64,000 nt of DNA from Streptomyces niphimycinicus (GTDB lineage: Bacteria; Actinomycetota; Actinomycetes; Streptomycetales; Streptomycetaceae), in assembly GCF_018883605.1 (NCBI RefSeq), contig NZ_JAHLEM010000012.1, forward strand, positions 51,078 to 115,077, given 5' to 3'. The notes beneath the pieces were generated by a model. It had not been told where the DNA came from. It ran no database searches and was given only the letters and a program-made list of their open reading frames with translations. Shown piece by piece: positions 1 through 9,082 of the stretch (positions within the stretch are counted from its first letter, which is position 1; every line of letters starts with the position of its first letter). Position numbers and translations under genes: made by a program.

Positions 1-1215
1 CAGGCGTACCGCGGTGCGGGCGACCTGGTGCAGGACGGGACGGTGCTCGTCGAAGGCGGCGCGCGAGTCCTGGAAGACGTACTGCACGGCCGCCAGTTGT
101 GCGCCGTCGCGGGTGCGCAGCGTGCGGGGCAGAGCGGTGCCGTCGAGGAGGATCTCCCCTTCGTGGTCCCGGTGGAGTCCGGCCAGGCAGCGGGCGAGCG
201 TGGTCTTGCCGCTGCCCGAGCGGCCGACGACGGCCAGGCATGTGCCGGAGTACAGGGCGAGTTCGGGGACGCGCAGCACCGTGGTCGGGCGGCCGTGGGC
301 GCCGCCATCGCGGTGGCGGGCGATGAGGTCGCGTATCCGCAGGACCGGTTCCCCGATTCCGGTTGAGAGCCCGAGAGGCGTGAACTCCCTTTGGGCGGTG
401 AGCAGTTCGCGAGTCCACGGATGGCGTGGTGTGTTCCATAGGCGTTCGGCGGGGCCCGATTCCACGACCCTTCCGGCGCGCATGACCAGGACGTCGTCGG
501 CGAGGGCGCGGACCACGTCGAGGTCGTGGCTGAGCAGCACGACGGCGATGCCCCGTGCGGCGACGGCCGCCAGTTGGTCGACGATGCGGCTCTTGATCAG
601 GGCGTCCTGGCCGGTGGTCGGCTCGTCGGCGACGATGACGCGGGCGCCGAGCAGGAGCGCCTGGGCAAGGACGACGCGCTGCTGCTGGCCGCCGGAGAGC
701 TGGTGCGGGTAGCGCCGCAGCAGGGCCTCGCCGTCCGGGAGCTGGGCTTCCGACAGGGCGCGGAGGACGCGTTCGCGGGCCGCTGCCCGGCGCCGGCCGC
801 GGGGAAGGTGGCATACCTGGGAGCGGGCGATGTCGGTCAGGAGGGCGGAGACGCGGCGGGCGGGGTTGAGGACTGCCGCCGGGTGCTGGGGGATGTAGCC
901 GACCAGGCCCCCGGCGGCCGGATGGACCTCGCCGCCGATCCGCGCGCCGGGCGGGTACTCACCGAGCAGGGCGAGGCCGGTGGTGGTCTTGCCGCTGCCG
1001 GAAGCGCCCACCAGGGCGGTGACCTTGCCGGGCCGGGCCTCGAGGTTCACGCCGTCGACGATCGCCCGGCCGTCGATCTCCACGCGAAGGTCGCGGATCG
1101 CTGCGACAGGCCGGGAGGCGGGGCCGACGGGCCCGGCGCCGGGGCCGAGGAACGCGGCAGGGCCTTCGGGACCGAGAGGCGCGGCGGGGTCTGTGGTGTC
1201 GTTCTCGTGGTTCAC
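1..1215 (-). CDS. Double-domain peptide/metal ABC transporter ATP-binding protein (DppD-DppF fusion type), partial
   Basis: Energises uptake by the two permeases encoded just upstream. The visible 405 codons hold a complete first ATPase (Walker A GASGSGKTT near residue 70, signature LSGGQQQR near 172, Walker B VIVADEP, switch histidine LSHD) and the start of a second one (Walker A GRSGSGKTT near 330). DppD and DppF functions are therefore fused in one chain, as seen in many actinomycete Dpp/nickel systems. The gene runs off the left edge, so its C-terminus is unknown. The GTG start overlaps the preceding permease stop as GTGA, which shows translational coupling. The substrate cannot be read from the ATPase; context suggests a metal chelate or small peptide. 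Confidence 0.92.
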   Translation of the reverse strand, partial: MNHENDTTDPAAPLGPEGPAAFLGPGAGPVGPASRPVAAIRDLRVEIDGRAIVDGVNLEARPGKVTALVGASGSGKTTTGLALLGEYPPGARIGGEVHPAAGGLVGYIPQHPAAVLNPARRVSALLTDIARSQVCHLPRGRRRAAARERVLRALSEAQLPDGEALLRRYPHQLSGGQQQRVVLAQALLLGARVIVADEPTTGQDALIKSRIVDQLAAVAARGIAVVLLSHDLDVVRALADDVLVMRAGRVVESGPAERLWNTPRHPWTRELLTAQREFTPLGLSTGIGEPVLRIRDLIARHRDGGAHGRPTTVLRVPELALYSGTCLAVVGRSGSGKTTLARCLAGLHRDHEGEILLDGTALPRTLRTRDGAQLAAVQYVFQDSRAAFDEHRPVLHQVARTAVRL

Positions 1216-2168
1216 GGACGTGGCTCTCCTGCCCGGTTCCGGTTGATCCCGCTCCCCGCGCCCCGGCCCCGTGTGGGCCGTCGGCTGCCCGCGAGTGCGG
1301 CGTCGAAGAGGAGGTTGGTGCCCATCGTCAGGGCGACGATCAGTACGGCGGGGACGACCACGGCCCATGGCTGGACGAACAGACCGGTGCGGTTGCGGTC
1401 GACCATGACCGCCCAGTCACCGGCGTCCGGCGCGACCCCGACGCCGAGGAACGCGGCCGTGGCGACCAGGTACAGCACGCCGGTCAGCCGGGTGCCGGCG
1501 TCGGCGGCCAGGGTGCGCAGCATGGAGCGCCCGACGTAGCCGACGGCCAGGCGCCACCAGGTCTCGCCCTGCATGCGCAGCGCCTCGACCGCCGGGCGGG
1601 CGGCGGCCTCGGCGGCGGTGGCCCGCACGATACGGACCGCGTCGGGCACGTTGACCAGCGCGACCAGCAGGGCGAGGCCGACGGCGCCGGGGGAGAACAC
1701 CGAGGCGACGAGCAGGATCAGCAGCAGCGACGGCACGGCGAGCAGCACGTCCAGGGGCCGGATCAGCAGCTCCTCCAGCCAGCGGCGGTGGGTGAGCGCG
1801 CAGACCAGGCCCAGCGGGAGGGCGACGAGATAGGACAGCGCGGTGGCGGCGAGCGCGGTCAGCACGACCGGACGCCCGCCGTGCAGCACCTGCCGCCACA
1901 CGTCCCGCCCCACGAAATCGGTGCCGAGCCAGTGGCCGCCTCCGAGGGTGAAGGACGCGGTCCGCGGGCCCGGGGCGCCCGCGAACACCGGCCCGAGAAG
2001 GGCGAGCACGAGGGGTACGGAGACGACGGCGACGCCGAGTGCGAAGCGGCCCGTACGCCCTTTCGCCGCACGGCTGGGCGGCGGCATCCGGCGGATACCT
2101 GCGCCCGGGGTGCGCGACGGCCCCCGCGACGGCCCCCGCGGGGGACCCGCGACAGGAGGGAAGCTCAC
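1212..2168 (-). CDS. ABC transporter permease, DppC/OppC type
   Basis: Second membrane subunit of the importer, 318 aa. After a short cytoplasmic tail and first membrane helix it has the family hallmark HWLGTDFVGRDVW, the periplasmic-side motif of DppC-type permeases, then several hydrophobic helices including a leucine-rich stretch in the middle of the protein. The GTG at 2168 overlaps the stop of the upstream permease (GTGA), and its own stop overlaps the ATPase start. Reading frame continues further upstream, but that part is the shadow of the other permease, so the overlap start is preferred. Confidence 0.92.
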   Translation of the reverse strand: MSFPPVAGPPRGPSRGPSRTPGAGIRRMPPPSRAAKGRTGRFALGVAVVSVPLVLALLGPVFAGAPGPRTASFTLGGGHWLGTDFVGRDVWRQVLHGGRPVVLTALAATALSYLVALPLGLVCALTHRRWLEELLIRPLDVLLAVPSLLLILLVASVFSPGAVGLALLVALVNVPDAVRIVRATAAEAAARPAVEALRMQGETWWRLAVGYVGRSMLRTLAADAGTRLTGVLYLVATAAFLGVGVAPDAGDWAVMVDRNRTGLFVQPWAVVVPAVLIVALTMGTNLLFDAALAGSRRPTRGRGAGSGINRNRAGEPRP

Positions 2169-3118
2169 GCGGCCACCCCCGCCCGGGGCACCAGCCGATG
2201 GGTCACCAGGTCCGCGCCCAGGTTCAGGACGACGGTCAGGACGCCGAAGACGACGGCGAGGCCCTGGACGACGGGCACGTCCCGCTCGGCGACGGCGTTG
2301 AGCAGGACAGTCCCCAGGCCCGGGATCACATACAGGGCCTCCACGACGACGACGCCGCACAGCAGCCAGTCGATCGTGCGGGCCAACTGCTGGGCGGCGG
2401 GAGCGAGGGCGGCAGGCAGGGCGTGGGCGTAACGGACCTTGGCCCCGGACACGCCGTAGCGCCGGGCCTGCGCCACATATGGAGAGGCGAGCGCGTCGAC
2501 CATGCCGGCGCGCACCAGCCGGGACAGCGAGCACACCGGCCGGGACAGCAGGACGAGCACGGGCAGTACGAGCGCGGCCGGGTGGCCGAGCAGGTCGGTG
2601 CCGTAGCCGACGGCGGTCGGCGGCAGCCAGTCCAGCCGGAGCGCGAGGACGGTCACCAGCAGCACTCCGAGGGCGAATTCGGGCACCGCGTACACCGCGA
2701 GCGTCACGGAGCTGACCAGCCGGTCGACCAGGCGGCCTTCGTACCGTGCGGCCAGCACCCCGAGGCCGAAGCCGGCCGGGACGAGCAGCGCCACGGTGAT
2801 CGCGGCCAGCAGCAGGGTCGGCCCGAAGCCGTCGGCGAGGTACGTGCTGACCGGGCGGCCGGAGGTGAGCGAGGTCCCGAGGTCGCCGTGGAGCAAGCCC
2901 ACGGCCCAGTCGGCCAGCCGCTCGTGGGCGGGCCGGTCCAGGTGGAGGGCCGCACGGATGGCCGCGATGCGTGCGGGGTCGGGCTGGTCGCCGGCCAGGG
3001 CGACCGCGGCATCGCCCGGCAGCGCCTCGGTGAGCGCGAAGACCAGCAGCACCACGGCCACGGTCTGCGCGACGCCGAGCAGCAGCCGCCGGGCGACGAA
3101 GGAGCGCAGTCCGCTCAC
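2165..3118 (-). CDS. ABC transporter permease, DppB/OppB type
   Basis: First membrane subunit of the importer, about 317 aa. It opens with RSFVARRLLLGVAQTVAVV, the basic-then-hydrophobic start typical of DppB, and carries the family motif ALPGDAAVALAG, six or so membrane helices and the late AQARRYGVSGAKV cytoplasmic coupling loop. I chose GTG at 3118 because it overlaps the binding-protein stop (GTGA) like its neighbours and has AGGG about ten bases upstream. An in-frame GTG at 3127 would add three residues and cannot be excluded. Confidence 0.9.
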   Translation of the reverse strand: MSGLRSFVARRLLLGVAQTVAVVLLVFALTEALPGDAAVALAGDQPDPARIAAIRAALHLDRPAHERLADWAVGLLHGDLGTSLTSGRPVSTYLADGFGPTLLLAAITVALLVPAGFGLGVLAARYEGRLVDRLVSSVTLAVYAVPEFALGVLLVTVLALRLDWLPPTAVGYGTDLLGHPAALVLPVLVLLSRPVCSLSRLVRAGMVDALASPYVAQARRYGVSGAKVRYAHALPAALAPAAQQLARTIDWLLCGVVVVEALYVIPGLGTVLLNAVAERDVPVVQGLAVVFGVLTVVLNLGADLVTHRLVPRAGVAA

Positions 3119-4731
3119 GCGAGCCACACCCTGTCGAAGCGTGCCCAGTCGAGGGTGTTGGCGGGTGCCTTGGGTTCAACTCCCCTGACCTTGCGCGCGG
3201 TTCCGAGGATCCAGTCGGCGAAGCCCCAGACCAGGAAGCCACCTTCGGAGTACAGGCGGCGCTGCATGCGTTCGTAGATGGCGGCGCGCTCGGCCCTGTC
3301 CTTCGTGGACTGGGCCCGCTGGTAGAGCGCGTCGAAGTCCTTGTGGTGCCACTTGGTGGCGTTCGTGGTGGAGCCGGTGAGCAGCCGCTGGGAGATGTGG
3401 GCCTCGATGGGCATGGCACCGGAGCGGTAGGAGCACAGGGTGCCGCCGTTCAGGATGTCGCTCCAGTACGAGTCCTTGCTGCCCATCTTCACGTCGATCG
3501 TGACGCCCGCCTTCGCGGCCTGGTCGCGGAAGATGCCGGCGGACTCGGTGAACCCGGCGGCCACCGCCGAGGTGTAGAGGGTGACCTTCAGCTTCTCGGC
3601 GCCGGCCGCCTTCAGCAGGGCGCGGGCCCGGTCGAGGTCCCGCTCGCGTTGCGGGAGGCTGTCGGCGTAGTACTCGTAGCCCTTGCCGAACAGATCGTTG
3701 CCGATCACCCCCGCGCCCGACAGGGCGCCGTCGAGGAGTTCCTTGCGGTCGGCGATCAGGAAGAACGCCTGGCGCACCCGCTTGTCGTCGAAGGGGGGCC
3801 GGTCGGTCTTCATCGCGAACCCCTGCATGTCGCTGCCCCGGAGCCGGACGATGGTGATCTGCCCCTTGCCCTCGTGGGCGCGGGCGGTGGTGGGGTGGAG
3901 TTCGTGGGCGTACTCCACCTGTCCGCCCAGCAGTGCGTTGACCCGGGCGGACTCCTCGTTGGCGACGATGAACTCGAGCTCGTCGAGGTGCGGGGCGCCG
4001 TCCCAGTAGTCCCCATTGCGGCGGAAGACGGCCGACCGGCCGGGGGCGAAGGACACGAAGCGGAACGGGCCGGAGCCGATCGGCTTCGTGTCGAAGTCGG
4101 TGGCGTCCTGGGGCACGATGTACGCGCCGAACGCGGCCAGCACGTTGGGGAATTCGGCGGTGGGCCGCTTGAGGACGAACTCGATGCCCCGTTCGCCGGT
4201 CGCGTGGCTCGCGTCGAGGTCGATGGGTTCCAGGGACGCCTTGGCGCGGAACGCCTTCTTGGGATCGGTGATCCGGCGGTAGCTGTGGAGCACGTCCTTG
4301 GCGGTGACCGGCCGACCGTCGTGGAACGTGGCCCTGCGGAGGGTGATCTGCCACCGGTCCAGGGTCTTGTTCGCCTCCCACTTCTCGGCGAGGCGGGGCT
4401 GGGCGGACAGGTCGGGGCCGTAGTCGGCGAGTTTGTCGTAGAGGGCCTTCGCGCGGGCGACGTCGGCGAAGAGGTTGGCCAGGTGCGGGTCGAGGGTCTC
4501 GCTCGCACCGCCGCCGGCGAACGCGGCGCGTAGCCGTCCGCCACGCTGTGGGGTACCGGTGCTGCCGCCCCCTCCCGCGGTGTCGTCGGCGCCGCCGCAT
4601 CCGGTGAGGGCGAAGGCGCCGAGTGATGCGGCGCCGGCGGCGAGGAAGCCGCGGCGGCGCAGGCCGGGGAAGTGGTGCTCGTCCACGTGATCGCCCACGG
4701 GGCGAAGGTGGCGGGCGGGTTCGTCATGCAT
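3115..4731 (-). CDS. Extracellular solute-binding protein, family 5 (Dpp/Opp/Nik type), Tat lipoprotein
   Basis: Captures the substrate outside the membrane for the DppBC-DF importer. The 538-aa protein starts with an RRRGFL Tat motif (residues 25-30) and a lipobox LTGC (42-45), so it should be a Tat-exported lipoprotein. The family 5 core follows (ETLDPHLANL, GSGPFRF, and a C-terminal ending with LDWARFDRVWLA). ATG at 4731 has GAGGA seven bases upstream. A gap of 62 bases separates it from the methyltransferase gene, the only clear space in the operon, so it may have some independent expression. Binding specificity (peptide, metal chelate) cannot be told by eye. Confidence 0.93.
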   Translation of the reverse strand: MHDEPARHLRPVGDHVDEHHFPGLRRRGFLAAGAASLGAFALTGCGGADDTAGGGGSTGTPQRGGRLRAAFAGGGASETLDPHLANLFADVARAKALYDKLADYGPDLSAQPRLAEKWEANKTLDRWQITLRRATFHDGRPVTAKDVLHSYRRITDPKKAFRAKASLEPIDLDASHATGERGIEFVLKRPTAEFPNVLAAFGAYIVPQDATDFDTKPIGSGPFRFVSFAPGRSAVFRRNGDYWDGAPHLDELEFIVANEESARVNALLGGQVEYAHELHPTTARAHEGKGQITIVRLRGSDMQGFAMKTDRPPFDDKRVRQAFFLIADRKELLDGALSGAGVIGNDLFGKGYEYYADSLPQRERDLDRARALLKAAGAEKLKVTLYTSAVAAGFTESAGIFRDQAAKAGVTIDVKMGSKDSYWSDILNGGTLCSYRSGAMPIEAHISQRLLTGSTTNATKWHHKDFDALYQRAQSTKDRAERAAIYERMQRRLYSEGGFLVWGFADWILGTARKVRGVEPKAPANTLDWARFDRVWLA

Positions 4732-4793
4732 GCGGGTGTCCTCGGGGTGTGGGAAGTGCCGGTGGGATACGGGGTGGGCGTCGGGTGTGGCCC

Positions 4794-5618
4794 TCAGGGC
4801 GTCGAGGGGGCCGGCTCGGTGACGCGGGCCACCAGGTGCAGCCGGTCGGCGTCGGTCGTACGGCCGGGGGAGTGGCCCTCGCGCCAGGGCGGCTCGGTGC
4901 GCGGACCTGGCCCGTCGTGCAGCTCCAGGACCTCGAAGCCATGGACGGCCAGGAGGTGGCGCAGCTCCTGCGGGAAGAGCAGCCGCCACGCGGAGCGCTG
5001 TTCCACGGGCGCGGATCCGTCGTCCGCGGTCCATACGCGGGTACGGCGCAGGAGCTGGGCCGTGCGGTCCACCGTGAGCGTGGTGGTGGACCGGTAGGCG
5101 GTGCCCTGCCAGGTGAACTCGCTGACCGTGGGCGCGTCGAGCAGGTCCGTACGGCCGAGGAAGCAGGCGCCGTTGCGCATCTCCGCGATGAGCAGCCCGC
5201 CCGGGACGAGGGCGCGTCGGCAGGACGACAGGAAGCCGTCGAGCTGGGCGTTGGTGTGGCAGTACAGCAGTGCGCTGTCCAGGCACACCACGGCGTCGGA
5301 CACGCCCCGGCCCAGGTCGAACGCGTGCAGGTCGGCGCGGACGTACTCGGGTCCGGGGTGGTGCCCGCGGGCGTGTGCGAGCATCGCCTCGGAGAGGTCG
5401 GCGCCGGTCACCTCGCGGCCCGCGCCGTGGAGGTGGGCGGCGTCGCGGCCGGTGCCGCAGCCCAGGTCCAGGACGCGCGGTCCGGCGCCGTGCCGGCGCA
5501 GGCAGTCCTCCGTCCAGCGGCCGGCCAGCCGCTGGGGGTCGGGAAACCTGGCCTCGTACAGCTCGGGGTTGTCGGTGAGCAGATTGTGCGCGTCCGCGCC
5601 TGCCGTGGTGGTCGTCAT
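4794..5618 (-). CDS. Class I SAM-dependent methyltransferase
   Basis: Predicted cytosolic methyltransferase of 274 aa. The SAM-binding glycine loop VLDLGCGTGRD lies at residues 49-59, followed by the acidic GADLSEAM strand and the post-motif ALVPGGLLIAEM, so the Rossmann fold looks complete. The acceptor is unknown. Its place among an ATP-grasp ligase, a CysK-like enzyme and an epimerase suggests that it tailors a small amino-acid-derived product. ATG overlaps the MFS stop (ATGA). Frame upstream of this ATG is open but antisense-like and was not used. Confidence 0.88.
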   Translation of the reverse strand: MTTTTAGADAHNLLTDNPELYEARFPDPQRLAGRWTEDCLRRHGAGPRVLDLGCGTGRDAAHLHGAGREVTGADLSEAMLAHARGHHPGPEYVRADLHAFDLGRGVSDAVVCLDSALLYCHTNAQLDGFLSSCRRALVPGGLLIAEMRNGACFLGRTDLLDAPTVSEFTWQGTAYRSTTTLTVDRTAQLLRRTRVWTADDGSAPVEQRSAWRLLFPQELRHLLAVHGFEVLELHDGPGPRTEPPWREGHSPGRTTDADRLHLVARVTEPAPSTP

Positions 5619-6916
5619 GTCGTCTCCCTCGTCACACCGCGTCCGGTGTGGCCGGACGCCGCGTTCGGTGTGGCGGGTTTCGGCGTCGTCGGCAGTGAGC
5701 CCAGCCGGTGCAGCCAGGCCACGCCGAGTGCGGAGGCGAGCCCGAACAGCGCGCAGCACGCCCAGGGCAGCCAGTCGGCGTCGCCCCGCTCGCCGGCGTC
5801 CATGGCCCAGCCGACGACGGTGTTGCCGAGGGCGGCGGCGATGCCCGAGACCACGTAGAAGATGCCGAAGTAGGTGCCGGTCAGTTCGGGTCGGCCGAAG
5901 CCGGGGACGAGCTCCATCACGAATGGCTGGGCGACCATCACCCCGAGGTAGAGCAGCAGGGCGCCGATCAGCACGGGCAGGGCGCGCAGTACCGCGTCGG
6001 CGGTGCCGTCCGGGCCGCCGGAGCCGCCCGCGGCCAGCGCGGGCGGCACGAACGCCAGCGCCATCAGACCGAGCCCCGCGGCGATCCAGCGCGCCCGGTC
6101 ACCGCTCGCCTTCAGGGCGCTGGTGATGCGCAGTTGGAGTGCGAGGTTGGCGAGGGTGCCGACGAGGAAGACGAGCCCGGCGGCGCCGTCCCAGCCGGTG
6201 GCCCGGCGTGCTCCGTCGGGCAGCAGCAGATAGAGCTGGTTCTCCAGGGTGAACATGCCGACCATGGCGAGCGCGAACGCCAGGAAGGCGCGGTGGCCGA
6301 GCACCTCGCGCCAGTCCGCGAGCACCGTGCCCCTGCTCGGCTCCACCTCGCGCGCGGGCAGCACCAGAGCCTGCGCCACGGTGAGGACCGCGAAGATCCC
6401 GGCGGCAGTGAGGGCCGAGGTGCGGAAGTCCACCAGGAGCAGCGCGCTGCCGAGCAGCGGACCGATCAACGCGCCCGTTGTGGCATAGACGTTGAACAGG
6501 GCGAACGCCTCGGCCTTGCGCTCTCCCGCCTCCTGCGCGATGTAGGCGCGCACGGCCGGGTTGAACAGCGCCCCGGCGAACCCGCTGAGCACGGACGCGG
6601 CGATCAGGACGGAGAGGCTGTCGCCGAGCGCGAACAGCCCGAAGCCGACCGTGCGCAGGGCGCATCCGGCGATGATGACACCGCGTGCGCCGAGCCGGTC
6701 AGCGGCCGAGCCGCCGATGATGAACAGGCCCTGCTGGCTCAGGTTGCGCACGCCGAGGACGATGCCGACGACGGCGGCCGACATACCCAGGTTCTCGCCG
6801 AGGTGGGTGGCGAGATAGGGGATGAGCAGGTAGAAGCCGGTATTGACGCCGAGCTGGTTGACCAGCAGCAGTTGGATCGCGAGCGGGAAGCGGCGCATTT
6901 CATGCCACGTCTGCAC
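5615..6916 (-). CDS. MFS transporter, probable exporter of the cluster product
   Basis: A 433-aa protein with about twelve hydrophobic segments and a loop GGSAADRLGARG after helix two that matches the MFS signature between helices 2 and 3. In clusters that make a small secreted molecule such a protein usually exports it; that role is inferred. GTG at 6916 is chosen because a strong ribosome-binding site (GGGAGGTGA) lies six bases before it. An internal ATG at 6898, just after the preceding stop, has no comparable site. The 17-base overlap with the epimerase gene still implies coupling. Confidence 0.9.
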   Translation of the reverse strand: MQTWHEMRRFPLAIQLLLVNQLGVNTGFYLLIPYLATHLGENLGMSAAVVGIVLGVRNLSQQGLFIIGGSAADRLGARGVIIAGCALRTVGFGLFALGDSLSVLIAASVLSGFAGALFNPAVRAYIAQEAGERKAEAFALFNVYATTGALIGPLLGSALLLVDFRTSALTAAGIFAVLTVAQALVLPAREVEPSRGTVLADWREVLGHRAFLAFALAMVGMFTLENQLYLLLPDGARRATGWDGAAGLVFLVGTLANLALQLRITSALKASGDRARWIAAGLGLMALAFVPPALAAGGSGGPDGTADAVLRALPVLIGALLLYLGVMVAQPFVMELVPGFGRPELTGTYFGIFYVVSGIAAALGNTVVGWAMDAGERGDADWLPWACCALFGLASALGVAWLHRLGSLPTTPKPATPNAASGHTGRGVTRETT

Positions 6917-7961
6917 GGCTCACCTCCCGGGGCTGGACTCCCAGTCCGGGAAGGGTGCTCGCGCGTATGAAGCCGTCGGCGCCGCCGATGCCCGACCACG
7001 GGTCGTGGGCCAGCAGCAGGTGTCCGTCGAGGTCGGCCCAGCGGGCGCGGTCGGCGAGGTGGACGGCGGGCGCCAGGCCGAGGCTGCTGGCGGTCAGACA
7101 GCCGAGCATCAGCGCGGTGCCGCTGCCCTCGATCGCCTCGGCGATGCGCAGGGCGGCGTGCACCCCGCCGCACTTGGCGAGCTTGACGTTGACGCCCTGG
7201 ACGCGCCCGGCCAGACGGCGTACGTCCTCCAGGTCCACGGCGTCCTCGTCGGCGATGACCGGTACGGGTGAGCGCTCGGCGAGGGCCCCCAGCGTGTCCG
7301 GGTGGCCGGGCACGAGGGGCTGTTCGACGGCCTCCAGGCCGAGTTCGGCGAACCGCGGCAGCAGCGCCATGGCCTGCGCCACGGTCCAGGCGCCGTTGGG
7401 GTCGAGGAGCAGCCGGACGCCGGGTGCCGCGTCGCGGATGACGCGTACGCGTTCCACATCGTCCTCGGGATCGGGAGTTCCCGCCTTGACCTTGAGGACC
7501 TGGAAGCCGCGTGCGGCCAGGCGGCGGGCCTCGGCCGCGGCACGGCTCGGCGAGGTGATGCCGATGGTGCGGGCGGTGGCGGCGACGGGAGGTTCCGGGG
7601 TGCCGAGGAGGCGGTGCACGGGAGTGCCCGCGCGCTTGCCGACGAGGTCGAGGAGGGCCGCGTCCAGGGCGGCGGCCACGGCCGGGGGAGTGTTCGCACC
7701 GGCCAACTCGCCCGCCCGCAGGGCCTCCAGGGCGCTCTCGGGGTCGCGATGGCGGACGAGATCCGTGCCGACGGCCGCGAGGAGGCGTCGCAGGGTGGCG
7801 GCGTCGAGACCGTAGTAGACGCTGGTGACGGCCTCGCCGTGGCCGCTGACCCCGTCGTGTTCGATGCTCAGCCATACCGCGTCGCGGGCGGCCATCGTCG
7901 AGCGGGAGATGCGCAGCGGCTCGGTGAGTCGCAGATGGACGGTGCGCTGACTGACCTTCAT
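6900..7961 (-). CDS. Enolase-superfamily dipeptide epimerase-like enzyme
   Basis: 353-aa member of the muconate-lactonizing branch of the enolase superfamily. It shows the KxK acid/base pair (LKVKAG, Lys157 and Lys159), three metal ligands (Asp187 in LLLDPNGAW, Glu213 in VEQPL, Asp238 in IADED) and the opposite-face lysine in VKLAKCGG. This arrangement is typical of L-Ala-D/L-Glu and other dipeptide epimerases, which racemise a residue in a dipeptide. In this operon it may set the configuration of a ligated amino acid; substrate unknown. The ATG overlaps the stop of the CysK-like gene (ATGA). Confidence 0.87.
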   Translation of the reverse strand: MKVSQRTVHLRLTEPLRISRSTMAARDAVWLSIEHDGVSGHGEAVTSVYYGLDAATLRRLLAAVGTDLVRHRDPESALEALRAGELAGANTPPAVAAALDAALLDLVGKRAGTPVHRLLGTPEPPVAATARTIGITSPSRAAAEARRLAARGFQVLKVKAGTPDPEDDVERVRVIRDAAPGVRLLLDPNGAWTVAQAMALLPRFAELGLEAVEQPLVPGHPDTLGALAERSPVPVIADEDAVDLEDVRRLAGRVQGVNVKLAKCGGVHAALRIAEAIEGSGTALMLGCLTASSLGLAPAVHLADRARWADLDGHLLLAHDPWSGIGGADGFIRASTLPGLGVQPREVSRADVA

Positions 7962-9082
7962 CGGCTTTCTTCCAGGTGGTGGGCGGGGACGGCCCCCAGT
8001 GGGGCGGGCCCCAGCAGATCGGCCCGCAAGGGGTCGGTGACCCTCGTACATCGGGTCCAGCCGGTGGCCTCGGCCGCGCCGGGGTGCGGGATCTCCACGG
8101 GCCGGGTGGCAGCCGTGGCCGGGTCGAGGCCGTGGGCGGTGGCGAAGTCGTCGTCGTAGACGCTGCCGAGGTAGCGGTGCGGGCCGTCGGGGAAGACGGT
8201 GGCGACGACCGCTCCGGGGTGGACGCGGGCGGCCCAGGCGGCGACCAGCGCGACCGCGCCGGTGCTCCAGCCGCCGCTGACGAAGCTCCCCCGGGCGAGC
8301 CTGCGGCAGCTATCCACGGCCTCTGCCGGGCCGACCCAGTGGACCTCGTCGAAGGCGTCGTAGGCGACGTTGCGTGGGTGGATGCTGCTGCCCAGGCCGC
8401 GCATCAGCCGGGGCCGCGCGGGCTGGCCGAAGATCGTGGAGCCGGTGGCGTCGACGCCGATCAGCCGTAGCGCGGGCCAGTGCCGCCGCAGCGGACCGAT
8501 GATCCCCGCGCTGTGGCCGCCGGTGCCCACGCTGCACACCAGGATGTCCAGGTGGTCGAGCTGGGCGGCGAGTTCGGCGGCCAGTGAGGCGTAACCGGCG
8601 GTGTTGTCGGGGTTGTTGTACTGGTCGGGCCAGTACGCGCCGGGCAGTTCGGCGAGCAGCTCCCGCAGTCGGGCGAGACGGGCGGCCTGCCAGCCGCCCC
8701 TCTCCGCCGGACGGTCCACCAGCTCCAGCCGCACTCCGTGGGCGCGCAGCAACTGCCGCATGGACGGCTCCAGTTCGCTGTCGCCGACCAGCACGACGGG
8801 GTGGCCGAGGGCCTGCCCTGCGAAGGCGAGCCCGATGCCGAGGGTGCCGGAGGTGGACTCCACCACCGGTGCGCCGGGCCGCAGTTCCCCCCGCTCGCGG
8901 GCGCCCAGCAGCATCGACACGGCGGCCCGCGCCTTCATGCCGCCCGCCGCGAGCCCTTCGAGCTTGGCCCAGAAGCCGGGTTGCGGCCCCGGCAGATCGG
9001 AGGCGACGCGGACCACGGGGGTGCGGCCGAGCAGGGCGAGCAGTTCCCGGCGGGCGGTGGGACGGACGGCTGTCGTGGTCAT
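7958..9082 (-). CDS. PLP-dependent cysteine synthase/cystathionine beta-synthase family enzyme
   Basis: 374-aa fold type II PLP enzyme. The Schiff-base lysine is probably Lys50 in EGLAAGGMKARAA, a divergent form of the usual GSxKDR. The substrate loop reads STSGTLG (residues 77-83) and the phosphate-binding glycine loop GTGGHSAGIIG follows. Relatives in natural-product clusters (SbnA type) replace the side-chain leaving group of serine derivatives with an amine to make diaminopropionate-like units. The divergence from housekeeping CysK and the operon position favour such a biosynthetic role, but the reaction is inferred. ATG overlaps the stop of the DUF364-like gene. Confidence 0.85.
   Translation of the reverse strand: MTTTAVRPTARRELLALLGRTPVVRVASDLPGPQPGFWAKLEGLAAGGMKARAAVSMLLGARERGELRPGAPVVESTSGTLGIGLAFAGQALGHPVVLVGDSELEPSMRQLLRAHGVRLELVDRPAERGGWQAARLARLRELLAELPGAYWPDQYNNPDNTAGYASLAAELAAQLDHLDILVCSVGTGGHSAGIIGPLRRHWPALRLIGVDATGSTIFGQPARPRLMRGLGSSIHPRNVAYDAFDEVHWVGPAEAVDSCRRLARGSFVSGGWSTGAVALVAAWAARVHPGAVVATVFPDGPHRYLGSVYDDDFATAHGLDPATAATRPVEIPHPGAAEATGWTRCTRVTDPLRADLLGPAPLGAVPAHHLEESR

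Noticed and set aside
526..1539. Long plus-strand open frame opposite the ABC ATPase and permease
   Set aside because: Antisense shadow of high-GC coding sequence; its translation is low-complexity and spans two well-supported minus-strand genes.
3115..5286. A single 723-codon minus-strand frame covering the binding protein and beyond
   Set aside because: The part above 4731 is a shadow of the methyltransferase gene; the true start with a Tat signal and ribosome-binding site is at 4731.
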